Numbered from the stretch's first letter, positions 17,482 through 26,189 are shown. The stretch is DNA of 64,000 nt from Ferruginibacter sp. HRS2-29 (GCF_024343615.1 NZ_RJUB01000156.1:62001-126000), one strand, 5' to 3'. Translations and numbers: made by a program. Notes: a model not told the origin generated them from the letters alone.

Positions 17482-18849
17482 ATGGCTTCAGGCAACATTT
17501 TCTCCTTTTTACGACTACGGTTAAAACGATCTTTTGATAATATCAGGAGCGAGCGTTTAAAGCATAATGTACTACAGGCGCTTCCTTTCTGGATCGGCTC
17601 ATTGATTACCGGGCTTGTAGCGGTAGGGTATGCAAAATTATTTGCCCTCGCCGAAAAAGGCACTTCTTATATTTTCCATCATACTTCGTGGCTTTTTTTT
17701 ATCATTACGCCTTTATGTTTTTTATTGTCGTGGTGGCTGGTGAAAAAATACTCACCATACTCCCGTGGAAGCGGCATACCGCAGGTGATGGCGGCCATTG
17801 AGCTGGCTAACCCGAAAGAGCATCATAAGATCAACAAGTTGCTTAGCCTGCGGGTTGTAGTGGTGAAAATAGTGTCCAGCGTGGTGATGGTGATGGGGGG
17901 AGGCGTGATCGGCAGGGAAGGGCCAACCATTCAGATAGCAGGATCCATCTTCCGCAAAATAAATGAATGGCTACCGGAATGGTGGCCAAAAGTTTCCAAA
18001 CGCAATATGATCATGACCGGAGCAGCGGCAGGATTGGCAGCCGCTTTCAATACACCTTTGGGGGGAATCGTATTTGCTGTGGAAGAACTGACCAAAACAC
18101 ATATCAGTTATTTCAAGACTGCATTGTTTACTGCGGTTATCATTGCCGGCCTTACGGCACAGGCTATTCTCGGGCCATACCTTTATCTCGGTTATCCCGA
18201 CGTACAACATTTGTCTTCATGGATGTTCCTGCTCCTTGTCCCCGTTGCGGTCATCGCCGGGCTCGGCGGCAGCGGAATGGCAAAAATTATCCTGGGTATT
18301 TTCAAATGGAAGTCAACGTTCACATACAAATATAGTCACGTCATTTTCGTTGTAATTGCCGGACTGGTATTGGCTACCATGGCGTATTTCATCAGCGGGG
18401 ATGTATTTGGTTCAGGAAAGGAGATAATGACACAAACACTTTTTACCGCTGATAAACATGTAAGCTGGTATACCCCGTTTTTACGCATATTCGGCCCCAT
18501 CATCTCCTTCACTACGGGAGGAGCAGGAGGTGTGTTTGCGCCGGCGTTGAGTGCAGGAGCCAGCATCGGCTCGGTAATGTCGGGGTGGTTTGCCTTGTCG
18601 CCCACCGATAGCAACCTGCTGATACTTTGCGGCATGGTAGGGTTTTTAACCGGCGTCACCCGTACCCCATTTACCTCCGCGATCCTTGTTCTTGAAATGA
18701 CCGACCGGCATAATGTGATCTTTCACCTGATGCTGGCGGGTTTGGTGGCAAACCTGGTATCGGTGCTCATAGACAAGCATTCGTTTTACGACCATTTGAA
18801 ATATCAATACAAACACGAGATATTGAAAGAAGAAAAAGAGCATGTATGA
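17482..18849 (+). CDS. ClC-family chloride/proton antiporter
   Basis: 455-aa inner-membrane protein without CBS domains. It shows the three selectivity signatures GSGIPQ (residues 96-101), GREGPT (144-149, gating Glu146) and the GGVFAPAL region. The intracellular proton glutamate is kept as Glu202 in FAVEELTK, so it should be a 2Cl-/H+ exchanger rather than a channel. It could serve acid resistance or charge balance beside the SulP/carbonic anhydrase pair. The TGA stop lies in the first units of the array behind it, and the last residue before the stop is encoded by array sequence. Confidence 0.92.
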   Translation: MASGNIFSFLRLRLKRSFDNIRSERLKHNVLQALPFWIGSLITGLVAVGYAKLFALAEKGTSYIFHHTSWLFFIITPLCFLLSWWLVKKYSPYSRGSGIPQVMAAIELANPKEHHKINKLLSLRVVVVKIVSSVVMVMGGGVIGREGPTIQIAGSIFRKINEWLPEWWPKVSKRNMIMTGAAAGLAAAFNTPLGGIVFAVEELTKTHISYFKTALFTAVIIAGLTAQAILGPYLYLGYPDVQHLSSWMFLLLVPVAVIAGLGGSGMAKIILGIFKWKSTFTYKYSHVIFVVIAGLVLATMAYFISGDVFGSGKEIMTQTLFTADKHVSWYTPFLRIFGPIISFTTGGAGGVFAPALSAGASIGSVMSGWFALSPTDSNLLILCGMVGFLTGVTRTPFTSAILVLEMTDRHNVIFHLMLAGLVANLVSVLIDKHSFYDHLKYQYKHEILKEEKEHV

Positions 18850-18942
18850 TGTATGATGTGAGATGTCTTTCGGATGAAACGACCTGCAGTTTTTTTAATA
18901 AATTTCCAACCTGAAGATATCATACATCTCACATCATACATT
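18843..18942. repeat. 7-bp array pair, second copy of the 17311 element
   Basis: Left arm 18843-18866 (GTATGATGTATGATGTGAGATG), right arm 18919-18942. The spacer contains CTTTCGGATGAAACGAC and TTTCCAACCTGAAG (18903-18916), matching the 17311 element at most positions. It supplies the stop codon of the ClC gene. Confidence 0.88.
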
Positions 18943-18949
18943 TCTTCAC

Positions 18950-19243
18950 TCAGATATCCATACTCGACTCCGGAAGCCTATCATATTCCCCACTCAAACA
19001 ATACTTCCCGAATATCACCATCCCGATAGCGATGGGAACAAAAATGATGATGATGATGCTCCATTGAAGCAACGTGTTGTGTGCTTCGCCGGTGGCGGCA
19101 GCTCTTAAAGCCACATCACTGATAGCTGCGGCTTTACTGTTTGCGATGCCTACTTTTTCAATCGCCTGCAGGATCATGAAAACGATCGCTGCCGGGCCGA
19201 GGAGTATCCAGATAACGCCCAGGTATTTTTTTAAATGATTCAT
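18950..19243 (-). CDS. Small membrane protein downstream of an MHS-type MFS carrier
   Basis: 97 aa with two predicted membrane helices (LGVIWILLGPAAIVFMILQA and SIIIIIFVPIAIGMVIFG) joined by a polar, Ala-rich loop. I recall proteins of this size beside MFS carriers in Bacteroidota (a DUF6814-like type), but the family name is uncertain. It lies 114 bp downstream of the MFS gene on the same strand, so it may be part of the same transcript. Confidence 0.6.
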   Translation of the reverse strand: MNHLKKYLGVIWILLGPAAIVFMILQAIEKVGIANSKAAAISDVALRAAATGEAHNTLLQWSIIIIIFVPIAIGMVIFGKYCLSGEYDRLPESSMDI

Positions 19244-19288
19244 TTTATAAGTTTAAAAATTGAATTATTTATTTAATGCTGAATGGCG

Positions 19289-19330
19289 GGTCATTGCCAG
19301 GAGTTGCGAGGTATGAAGCAAAGCAATCCC
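19289..19330. repeat. GTCATTGCCAGGA...GCAATCCC repeat
   Basis: GGTCATTGCCAGGAGTTGCG followed by AAGCAAAGCAATCCC, a member of the GTCATTGC-GAAGCAATC family also seen at 48237 and 57207. It lies between the small membrane protein gene and the MFS gene. Confidence 0.6.
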
Positions 19331-19357
19331 TTCGCCAATTCTTGTAATCAAAATTTT

Positions 19358-21007
19358 TCAGTCCATCACATTCTCATCCTTCTTATTACTGAGATAGATC
19401 GACCCGATCACAAAACAAACTGCTGCCACCCCGATCGGGTACCACAGCCCCGACAAAGGTGTTGATCCTTTGAACGTCGTTATGAGCGTTGCGATGAATG
19501 GCACCAACCCGCCGAAGACACCATTGCCGATATGGTAAGGAAGGCTCATGGAAGTATAGCGGATCTTCGTTGGAAATAATTCTACCAGGAATGCCGCGAT
19601 CGGTCCGTATACCATCGTTACAAAAATGATCATGACCCAGACGAGGGCGATGAATTTTATTTTGAGATAAGTTGGTAAGATTTTATCTGAATAGACTATT
19701 TTTTTATCAACGCTGAACATTTTTGTAAAATCTATTCCCTCTTTCCGATATGATTTCATGTCTAGCAAAGCAGTATCGCGAAGCGAAGTCAATGCTGGCA
19801 AAATTGTCCATTTATATTGGTTATTATTATTTTCAAAAATCGCGGTATCGCTTCTTCTTTCTTTAAAAGCAATTCCTCTGTAAACGACAAACGTTTCTAT
19901 ATGAGATACAATTTTGGTTGTGTTATTATTAGTGATTTTATCAGCGGTTTGATATTCTTTAAAGGGCTCAGTTTGGGCAGCTGATTTATTTTTATCCCAT
20001 GTAGTTACATCCGCATCTTTCAATAACGTCCCAAAAATCGGCCGGTAAAAGATCACCCCCAGCAGCATCCCGGTCAGCATGATCCATTTTCTCCCGATCT
20101 TATCGCTCAGCGCACCAAACACCAAGAAGAAAGGCGTTGCCAACCCGATTGCCCACAGCACGATCTCACGGTTTTGTGCAAACTCTATCTTCACCACATT
20201 TTCCAGAAAGCTTTGTGCGTAGAATTGTCCGGTGTACCAGATCACCCCTTGTCCCATCACGGCGCCAAATAACGCCAGCAGCACCATCTTCAGATTTGCC
20301 TTGTGGCCGAAACTTTCCTTCAGCGGGTTTTTGGAAGTCTTGCCTTCACTTTTCAGCTTCGCAAAGATCGGCGACTCGCTCATCTTCATCCTTATATATA
20401 TAGATACCACCACCAGCAGGATGCTTACCCAGAACGGGTAGCGCCATCCACCCCATTCGGCATTGAAAGCTTCATTGCTCATGCTGCTTTTTGTAAGCAG
20501 GATAACCCCCAGCGAAACGAATAACCCGAGTGTGGCGGTGGTCTGTATCCAGCTGGTATAATAACCGCGTTTGCCAACAGGCGCATGCTCGGCAACATAG
20601 GTGGCGGCACCGCCATATTCTCCGCCCAGTGCCAGCCCCTGCACGAGGCGGAGCAGCAAAACCAAAATGGGTGCCAGCATGCCGATGCTTTTATAACCGG
20701 GAATGATGCCGATAAGAAATGTGGAGCCGCCCATCAATACAAGCGTGAGTAAAAAAGTATACTTACGTCCGATGAGATCGCCGATGCGGCCGAATACCAA
20801 TGCACCAAACGGACGTACGATAAAGCCTGCGGCAAAAATCGCCAGCGTGGAAAGCAATGCAGCGGTGCCCTGCCCTTCGGGAAAAAATTGTTGGGAGATC
20901 ACGGTAGCCAGGCTGCCGAAAATGTAAAAGTCGTACCACTCGATGAGCGTACCCAATGAAGAAGAAAAGATGATCTTGCCGATACCGGATTTTTCAGGAC
21001 TGCTCAT
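19358..21007 (-). CDS. MFS transporter of the MHS (metabolite:H+ symporter) type with large insert
   Basis: 549-aa carrier with the MHS-family segments IEWYDFYIFGSLA, GRIGDLIGRKYTFLLTL, GLALGGEYGGAATYVAEHAP and GALSDKIGRKWIMLTGM. Relatives carry proline/betaine, dicarboxylates or shikimate; the substrate cannot be read here. Family members are usually 430-470 aa. The extra length is a polar insert of about 120 residues between helices in the C-terminal half (about 345-465, DVTTWDKNKSAAQTEPFK onwards), which would lie outside the membrane. The DNA for the insert (about 19660-20010) is more AT-rich than its flanks. Confidence 0.85.
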   Translation of the reverse strand: MSSPEKSGIGKIIFSSSLGTLIEWYDFYIFGSLATVISQQFFPEGQGTAALLSTLAIFAAGFIVRPFGALVFGRIGDLIGRKYTFLLTLVLMGGSTFLIGIIPGYKSIGMLAPILVLLLRLVQGLALGGEYGGAATYVAEHAPVGKRGYYTSWIQTTATLGLFVSLGVILLTKSSMSNEAFNAEWGGWRYPFWVSILLVVVSIYIRMKMSESPIFAKLKSEGKTSKNPLKESFGHKANLKMVLLALFGAVMGQGVIWYTGQFYAQSFLENVVKIEFAQNREIVLWAIGLATPFFLVFGALSDKIGRKWIMLTGMLLGVIFYRPIFGTLLKDADVTTWDKNKSAAQTEPFKEYQTADKITNNNTTKIVSHIETFVVYRGIAFKERRSDTAIFENNNNQYKWTILPALTSLRDTALLDMKSYRKEGIDFTKMFSVDKKIVYSDKILPTYLKIKFIALVWVMIIFVTMVYGPIAAFLVELFPTKIRYTSMSLPYHIGNGVFGGLVPFIATLITTFKGSTPLSGLWYPIGVAAVCFVIGSIYLSNKKDENVMD

Positions 21008-21227
21008 TATGGCTCAGTTGTTTGGTAAAAGATGTTTTTAAAGTTATAGTAAAAGGCAATGCGGATGTTGCCGACATGTAATTTTTATACATATAAATAA
21101 TATAATATCTCTACGGAAATGAATTTTTTGTTGCCAACTTTTTAATTTTTTTAAATAGCTGTAAAAAAATTACCCGCTTTAGGGTATTGTCGGGTCAATT
21201 AATTTTCGTTCTCTTTGTGTCAGAAAT

Positions 21228-21355
21228 TAATCAACCTTATCACATAGGCCCGTTTGCAGTCCTCTCCCGAGCTATCGGGAAACTTTGAAAACAACTTATT
21301 TATTCTCATGCTTGAACACACTCCCGTTCCGATTCTTCGGAATGGGCTTTTTTTT
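21228..21355 (+). ncRNA. Possible small RNA or leader upstream of recA
   Basis: A weak promoter (TTG near 21187, then TCTCTTTG) could start an RNA near 21228. The RNA would contain a perfect 6-bp hairpin TCCCGA-GCTA-TCGGGA and end in a strong terminator. It has no resemblance I can name to 6S, SRP or riboswitch classes. It may equally be a truncated leader for recA. Confidence 0.35.
21323..21355 (+). terminator. Terminator upstream of recA
   Basis: CCCGTTCCGA and TCGGAATGGG form a 10-bp stem with a TTCT loop (21323-21346), followed by eight T residues. No open reading frame ends nearby, so some transcript other than an mRNA should end here. Confidence 0.75.
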
Positions 21356-21428
21356 GCCCGAAAAAATAAAACTAAAAAAATTATCAAAATAAATGCTAAA
21401 TATGTTAGTTTAATTCAAATTATAGTTT

Positions 21429-21436
21429 TACATTTG
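21429..21436 (+). promoter_or_regulatory. recA -7 box (TACATTTG)
   Basis: TACATTTG, 52 bp before the recA start. The upstream region at 19-20 bp is TTAG rather than TTTG. No LexA-like operator was recognised. Confidence 0.5.
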
Positions 21437-21488
21437 TTTCCACATAAATTTACAAGCAAAAACAGATACATCACTAAAAAACAAAACA

Positions 21489-22502
21489 ATGAGTAGCAAC
21501 ACGGAAAAATCAGAAAAATTTAAGGCGCTGAAATTGACGATGGATAAGATCGACAAAGATTTCGGCAAAGGATCGGTAATGATGATGAGCGATAAAGGGG
21601 TGGTAGAACAGGAAGCGATTTCTACAGGTTCTATCGGGTTGGACATGGCGTTGGGCATTGGTGGTTTGCCAAAAGGAAGGGTAGTTGAAATATATGGCCC
21701 TGAATCTTCCGGTAAAACGACCCTGGCCATTCATGTGATTGCAGAAGCGCAGAAAAAAGGCGGTATGTGCGCATTCATCGATGCGGAACACGCGTTCGAT
21801 AGTAATTATGCTCAAAAATTAGGGGTCGACATCGACAATTTATTGATATCTCAGCCGGATTATGGCGAACAGGCATTGGAAATCGCCGACAGGCTGATCC
21901 TCTCCGGTGCGCTGGATGTGGTGGTAATAGATTCGGTAGCCGCGTTAGTGCCAAAAGGAGAACTGGAAGGCGAAATGGGTGACAGCAAAATGGGGCTACA
22001 GGCAAGGCTGATGAGCCAGGCATTGCGTAAGCTTACGGCTACTATCTCCAAAACAAACAGCTGCTGTATTTTCATCAACCAGCTGCGTGAAAAGATCGGG
22101 GTGATGTTTGGTAATCCCGAAACCACTACCGGTGGTAATGCACTGAAATTTTATGCATCCGTAAGGCTGGATATCCGCAGGCAGACCCAGATCAAAGATG
22201 GCGATGAAGTGATCGGTAACCATATCAAGGTGAAAGTGGTAAAAAATAAAGTGGCGCCACCATTCCGCCAGGCGGAATTCGATATCATCTATGGCGAAGG
22301 TATTTCTAAAGTAGGAGAGATTATCGATATGGGAGTTGAACTCGGCATTGTACAAAAAAGCGGTAGCTGGTTCAGTTACAATGGCGATAAACTCGGCCAG
22401 GGCCGTGAAGCAGTGAAACAACTGATGATCGACAACCCCGAAATGGCCAATGAGATCGAAGCAAAGATCAGGGAGAAGATCAAAGAGAACCAGGGTTCAT
22501 AA
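21489..22502 (+). CDS. recA: Recombinase RecA
   Basis: DNA strand-exchange protein, 337 aa, slightly shorter than E. coli RecA (353) because the acidic tail is short. Walker A is GPESSGKTT (residues 70-78). Walker B lies at [12 protein letters not shown]. The family loops [20 protein letters not shown] and [20 protein letters not shown] are all intact. It is encoded alone between a leader region with a terminator and a terminator behind. Confidence 0.98.
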   Translation: MSSNTEKSEKFKALKLTMDKIDKDFGKGSVMMMSDKGVVEQEAISTGSIGLDMALGIGGLPKGRVVEIYGPESSGKTTLAIHVIAEAQKKGGMCAFIDAEHAFDSNYAQKLGVDIDNLLISQPDYGEQALEIADRLILSGALDVVVIDSVAALVPKGELEGEMGDSKMGLQARLMSQALRKLTATISKTNSCCIFINQLREKIGVMFGNPETTTGGNALKFYASVRLDIRRQTQIKDGDEVIGNHIKVKVVKNKVAPPFRQAEFDIIYGEGISKVGEIIDMGVELGIVQKSGSWFSYNGDKLGQGREAVKQLMIDNPEMANEIEAKIREKIKENQGS

Positions 22503-22550
22503 TCTGCCCGGGACTTATTATATATTTTTTTAGTTGGGTTATTAAGTATT

Positions 22551-22587
22551 AAAAACCGTCTTTTTCTAAGGACGGTTTTTTGTTTTT
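22551..22587 (+). terminator. recA terminator
   Basis: AAAAACCGTC pairs with GACGGTTTTT around the loop TTTTTCTAAG; a T-rich tail follows. Confidence 0.85.
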
Positions 22588-22595
22588 GATGAGTC

Positions 22596-22650
22596 GGGTA
22601 GTCTACTCCGGGTTGACTACCACGGGTAGTCAACCCGGAGTAGACTACCC
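22596..22650. repeat. Perfect 26-bp hairpin, loop 3 nt
   Basis: GGGTAGTCTACTCCGGGTTG... at 22596-22621 is exactly complementary to 22625-22650 across an ACG loop. The sequence also reads as alternating 7-mers (GGGTAGT CTACTCC GGGTTGA CTACCAC GGGTAGT ...), so it belongs with the 7-bp class though it is G/C-richer. It sits behind the recA terminator and 32 bp ahead of the GNAT gene. Confidence 0.9.
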
Positions 22651-22681
22651 AAAAGTATTTTATCTTGCATAAAATAATAAA

Positions 22682-23146
22682 ATGCCCCAATACATAATCG
22701 CAGCTACAAAGGAGGACTATTCTGCCGCGGCAACCCTTTTCAAAGAATATGCCTCCTGGCTCAACATCGACCTTTCTTTCCAGCATTTCGAAGAAGAATT
22801 ATCCGGCATAAAACAAATGTATCGTTTGCCCGAAGGAGGAATAATTTTATGTAAAGAAGGTGAAGAATACATAGCCTGCGTAGGTATCCGGAAACACGAT
22901 AGTGAAACCGCCGAAATGAAACGTATGTATGTAAAGCCATCGCACCAGGGAAAAGGGGTTGCCAGTGAATTGGTAAGGCGTTCGCTTCAGCTGGCGAAAG
23001 ATTGCAACTACACGTCATTGGTGCTCGATACCCTCAGCACCATGATACCCGCGATGAACCTCTATAAAAAATCCGGCTTTCGGGAAATTCCTGCCTATTA
23101 CCACAACCCCAATAAAACCGTCATCTATTTTAAACGGACTCTTTAG
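22682..23146 (+). CDS. GNAT-family N-acetyltransferase
   Basis: 154 aa single GNAT domain that would transfer acetyl from acetyl-CoA to an amine. The acetyl-CoA pyrophosphate loop is seen as MYVKPSHQGKGVASELV (Q/RxxGxG/A form), followed by LVLDTLSTMIPAMNLYKKSG, the usual motif B. The substrate is unknown. It is convergent with the SixA-like gene; a 7-bp array separates them. Confidence 0.88.
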   Translation: MPQYIIAATKEDYSAAATLFKEYASWLNIDLSFQHFEEELSGIKQMYRLPEGGIILCKEGEEYIACVGIRKHDSETAEMKRMYVKPSHQGKGVASELVRRSLQLAKDCNYTSLVLDTLSTMIPAMNLYKKSGFREIPAYYHNPNKTVIYFKRTL

Positions 23147-23156
23147 GCTTCGCTTC

Positions 23157-23182
23157 GGTAATTATCAATTATCAATTATTTT
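23157..23182. repeat. Short 7-bp array, AATTATC units
   Basis: AATTATC, AATTATC, AATTATT between two convergent genes; read on the minus strand the units are GATAATT. The TGA stop of the SixA-like gene (complement of 23172-23174) lies inside it. Confidence 0.75.
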
Positions 23183-23666
23183 TCGGGTAATCCATAAACA
23201 AAAATTTCCTTTCCGCATTTCCAAAATCTTTCCAGCTTTCAATATCAGCCTGCACTGCAAATACAGCACAGGTAGGCATATTATCCGTAGAGGCGTTTTT
23301 ACAGAGTGTATTCACAAAATCAGTGATCCCGCCGTTGTGCGCAAAAATCGCGATCGTGTCCGCATCCGTTTCCAGTTCATCGATCACCTGGTAAAAAATA
23401 TGGCTGGGCGCATGATATAATTTATCCACGAAAACGATTTCGGATTTATCCCGCTGATATACGCTGCAAAAAGCTTCGCACGTCATCTTCGCCCTTTTGG
23501 CCGGACTGCTGATAAAGGCATTGATCTTTATTTTTTTGTTCACCAGCCGCATGGCCATATCAGGCGCATCCCGTTTTCCACGGTCATTCAATGAACGGTC
23601 AAAGTCGGCTTCGCCGATATTGGCCCAGCTGCTTTTTGCATGGCGCACTACCAGTAATGTTTTCAT
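23172..23666 (-). CDS. SixA-like histidine phosphatase
   Basis: 164 aa, small histidine phosphatase superfamily. The phosphate-accepting motif is RHAKSSW (Arg8, His9); the second Arg/His pair appears as SSPAKRAKMTCEAF and IFAHNGGITDF. The length matches SixA, which removes phosphate from histidine of phosphorelay proteins. Other small members act on sugars or nucleotides, so the substrate is not certain. The last codons and the stop come from the 7-bp array. Confidence 0.82.
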   Translation of the reverse strand: MKTLLVVRHAKSSWANIGEADFDRSLNDRGKRDAPDMAMRLVNKKIKINAFISSPAKRAKMTCEAFCSVYQRDKSEIVFVDKLYHAPSHIFYQVIDELETDADTIAIFAHNGGITDFVNTLCKNASTDNMPTCAVFAVQADIESWKDFGNAERKFLFMDYPKNN

Positions 23667-23683
23667 AATACCAATTTAATAAA

Positions 23684-23788
23684 AACCACAGAGGTACGCG
23701 GAGTTATTTTCAAAGAGTTTCAGGGAATTTTAATTTCTCAGTAAAACTCTGTGTATTACCTCTTTTTTCCTCTGTGGTAACCCTTACC
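23684..23788. repeat. Imperfect inverted repeat, CCACAGAGG arms
   Basis: ACCACAGAGGTACGCGGAGT and AAAGAGTTTCAGGG at the left are answered by AAAACTCTGTG and CCTCTGTGGTAACC at the right, spanning the divergent gap between the SixA-like and VF530 genes. It belongs to the same style as the CAAAGG repeat at 5873. Confidence 0.6.
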
Positions 23789-23802
23789 TTTACACAAAAA
23801 CG

Positions 23803-24009
23803 ATGCCTTCCAACGATCCACTTCATGGCAAAACGCTTGAGTTTATACTAACTGAACTGGTGGCGCATTTCGGGTGGGAAGAACTTGGAAAAATGATCCG
23901 CATCAATAGTTTCAATAGTAACCCAAGTATTAAATCAAGCCTCACTTTTTTACGCAAGACCCCCTGGGCAAGAAAAAAAGTAGAAGACCTTTATATCAGT
24001 ATCTTATAA
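23803..24009 (+). CDS. VF530-like DNA-binding protein (DUF2132)
   Basis: 68 aa matching the small VF530 family in full: [20 protein letters not shown] and GWEELGKMI followed by [20 protein letters not shown]. The family has a compact helical fold and has been described as double-stranded DNA binding; its role is unknown. It sits two bases ahead of the DUF1415 gene, a likely operon. Confidence 0.85.
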   Translation: MPSNDPLHGKTLEFILTELVAHFGWEELGKMIRINSFNSNPSIKSSLTFLRKTPWARKKVEDLYISIL

Positions 24010-24011
24010 AT

Positions 24012-24569
24012 ATGTCAACCGCCGAAACTATCATAGCACAAACCAGGCAATGGATCGTCGATGTGGTCATCGGCTGCAATTTCTGTCCTTTTGCAGGGCG
24101 GGAAATAAAACGGGACACGATTCACTATGAAGTGGAAGAGGCTGCAGGAAAAAAAGAAGTGCTGGAAGCATTGGCAAAGTTGTTTGAACTGATGAAGAAC
24201 GATCCCGGCATCGAAACCAGTCTGCTCATTTTACCTAAAGCCGCCGCATCTTTTACCGTTTACCTCCAATTATTGGACCTTGCGGAAGCATTATTGGAAG
24301 ATGAAGGGTACGATGGCGTTTACCAGATCGCCAGCTTTCATCCGGCCTATCTTTTTGCGGGAGCCGGCAACGACGACCCGGCCAATTACACCAACCGCTC
24401 TCCTTATCCCATGTTTCATTTGCTTCGCGAAGCCCGCGTAACCAAAGCGATTGAAAGCTACCCCAATGTGGAAGATATCCCGCAGAGAAACATCGGTTTT
24501 GCCACCCAAAAAGGCCTCGCTCAAATGCAGCAGCTTCGCCAGTCAGCAATAAATAATGCCGTTCGTTAA
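24012..24569 (+). CDS. DUF1415 family protein
   Basis: 185 aa, typical DUF1415 length. Conserved segments are WIVDVVIGCNFCPFAGRE (with a Cys-x2-Cys pair), YQIASFHPAYLFAGAGNDDP, and the NRSPYPMFHLLREARVTKAI stretch. The CxxC pair and His-rich middle could bind a metal, but no function is established. It is coupled to the VF530 gene upstream. Confidence 0.85.
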   Translation: MSTAETIIAQTRQWIVDVVIGCNFCPFAGREIKRDTIHYEVEEAAGKKEVLEALAKLFELMKNDPGIETSLLILPKAAASFTVYLQLLDLAEALLEDEGYDGVYQIASFHPAYLFAGAGNDDPANYTNRSPYPMFHLLREARVTKAIESYPNVEDIPQRNIGFATQKGLAQMQQLRQSAINNAVR

Positions 24570-24614
24570 ATCTTTTTAGTTCGGATTAAATAATTCTTAC
24601 ATCTTTGCAGTCTT

Positions 24615-24758
24615 CAAAATAGCAGGACATATGAACATCTGTTAAGGTTTTTGCCATTTCAAAAACCATCTCTTTAAGCACAATTTTTTACAGGCGGATC
24701 TCCCGCAGGGTGCCGCATGCATCCCGTATTTATTAGTTATTTTTTAAACAGAAAAGTA
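24615..24758 (+). promoter_or_regulatory. Leader of the MATE gene with a perfect hairpin
   Basis: A TACATCTTTGCAG sequence near 24600 resembles a -7 box. The following leader of about 140 nt holds the perfect hairpin GGTTTTTG-CCATTT-CAAAAACC and a weaker GCGG...CCGC pairing before the start codon. It does not fit a riboswitch class I can name; a regulatory role is only a suggestion. Confidence 0.3.
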
Positions 24759-26177
24759 ATGTCTACTATACATACTACGAATAGCCGTACCGCTAATATT
24801 TTCAATCTTATCAAACAATCGCTCAACGGCCGGGAGCAGGATTATACCAGCGGCAGCATCCGTCGCGCCGTTATTTTGCTCGCGATACCCATGATGCTCG
24901 AAATGATCATGGAAAGTGTATTCGCCCTGGTGGATATATTTTTTGTGAGCCACCTGGGAAAGCACGCCACTTCTACCGTGGGCCTAACCGAGTCGGTGAT
25001 AACTATTGTATACTCGATCGCCATTGGTATTGCCATGGCTACAACCGCCATTGTCGCCCGGCGTATTGGTGAAAAAAATCCCGATGCAGCTTCCAAAGCC
25101 GGTATGCAGGCCATTATGGTTTCCATTGCGCTAACCCTCGTCATCAGTATTACGGGAGCGATCTTTGCGCCCGATATCCTGCGGGTAATGGGGGCAGAAG
25201 AAGCAACAGTACAAACCGGAACAACCTATACCCGGATCGTGATGGGCAGCAGTATGGTCATCATGCTGCTTTTTCTCATCAATGGTATTTTTCGAGGAGC
25301 CGGCGATGCGATGATGGCTTTAAAAAGTCTTTGTCTTGCCAGCATTTGCAACATCATACTTTGTCCTTTGCTGATACGCGGGCTTGGGCCAATACCTGCT
25401 TTCGGGCTTACCGGTGCGGCACTTGCCACTACCATCGGCAGGAGCATTGGTGTGTTCTATCAATGTTATCACCTGTTCAATGGAAGGCGGGTTATAAAAT
25501 TTGCCATAAAACATCTTGTACCGGATTGGGCAACCATACGCTCACTCATCGACATTGCCTGGCCGGCAACTTTACAATTTCTCATCGGTTCGGGGAGCTG
25601 GATAATTCTAGCCAGGTTGGTGGCCGACACCGGGCACAGCGAAGCATCCGCAGGATACCAGATCGCTTTGCGCATCGTGGTCTTCTTTATTTTACCCGCA
25701 TGGGGGATGAGTAATGCTGCCGCAACGCTGGTAGGGCAGAATCTTGGTGCACAAAAACCGGAAAGGGCGGAAGAGTCTGTTTTCAAAACAGCCAGGTACA
25801 ATGCCATTTTCATGGGGGCTGTTTCGTTCATCTTCCTGTTTGGCGCACCATGGATCATCGGCTTTTTTACCAAAGAAGAAGCCGTAGCGGGATATGCCGT
25901 GCAGGCACTGAGGATCATCAGCGCCGGATATATCTTTTATGGAATAGGAATGGTAATGGCCAATGCCTTCAATGGCGCAGGCGACACCAAAACCCCCACG
26001 ATCGTAAACCTTTTCTGCTTCTGGTTTTTTCAGATACCCTTAGCTTATACGCTTGCAAAAGTGCTGGAGTTCGGGCCTATAGGGGTATTCATGGCGATAC
26101 CCATTGCCGAAACCATGATCGCCATCGTGTCTTTTATTCTTTTCCGTAAGGGAAAATGGAAGCTGAAGAAAGTGTAA
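24759..26177 (+). CDS. MATE-family efflux transporter
   Basis: 472-aa inner-membrane multidrug/Na+ or H+ antiporter with twelve helices in two halves. Segments seen: SIRRAVILLAIPMMLEMIME, FFVSHLGKHATSTVGLTESV and GAGDAMMALKSL in the first half, and AAATLVGQNLGAQKPERAEE and MANAFNGAGDTKTPTIVN in the second. The start is set at 24759 (MSTIHTT) because the longer frame adds an unlikely hydrophobic lead. It is monocistronic. Confidence 0.9.
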   Translation: MSTIHTTNSRTANIFNLIKQSLNGREQDYTSGSIRRAVILLAIPMMLEMIMESVFALVDIFFVSHLGKHATSTVGLTESVITIVYSIAIGIAMATTAIVARRIGEKNPDAASKAGMQAIMVSIALTLVISITGAIFAPDILRVMGAEEATVQTGTTYTRIVMGSSMVIMLLFLINGIFRGAGDAMMALKSLCLASICNIILCPLLIRGLGPIPAFGLTGAALATTIGRSIGVFYQCYHLFNGRRVIKFAIKHLVPDWATIRSLIDIAWPATLQFLIGSGSWIILARLVADTGHSEASAGYQIALRIVVFFILPAWGMSNAAATLVGQNLGAQKPERAEESVFKTARYNAIFMGAVSFIFLFGAPWIIGFFTKEEAVAGYAVQALRIISAGYIFYGIGMVMANAFNGAGDTKTPTIVNLFCFWFFQIPLAYTLAKVLEFGPIGVFMAIPIAETMIAIVSFILFRKGKWKLKKV

Positions 26178-26189
26178 TGAAACGCTGAT

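Larger units (their letters stand above)
21008..21488. other. AT-rich intergenic region upstream of recA
   Basis: 481 bp without a credible gene. The first 170 bp are plain AT-rich DNA. A possible short RNA with two hairpins (about 21228-21355) and the recA promoter (21429-21436) occupy the rest. Confidence 0.6.

Noticed and set aside
23803..24009. Antitoxin or phage protein reading of the 68-aa gene
   Set aside because: The sequence matches the VF530/DUF2132 family over its full length, and no toxin-like partner is present.
24615..24758. Guanidine or other efflux-linked riboswitch ahead of the MATE gene
   Set aside because: The leader has a good simple hairpin but none of the conserved sequences of known riboswitch classes that I can recall.
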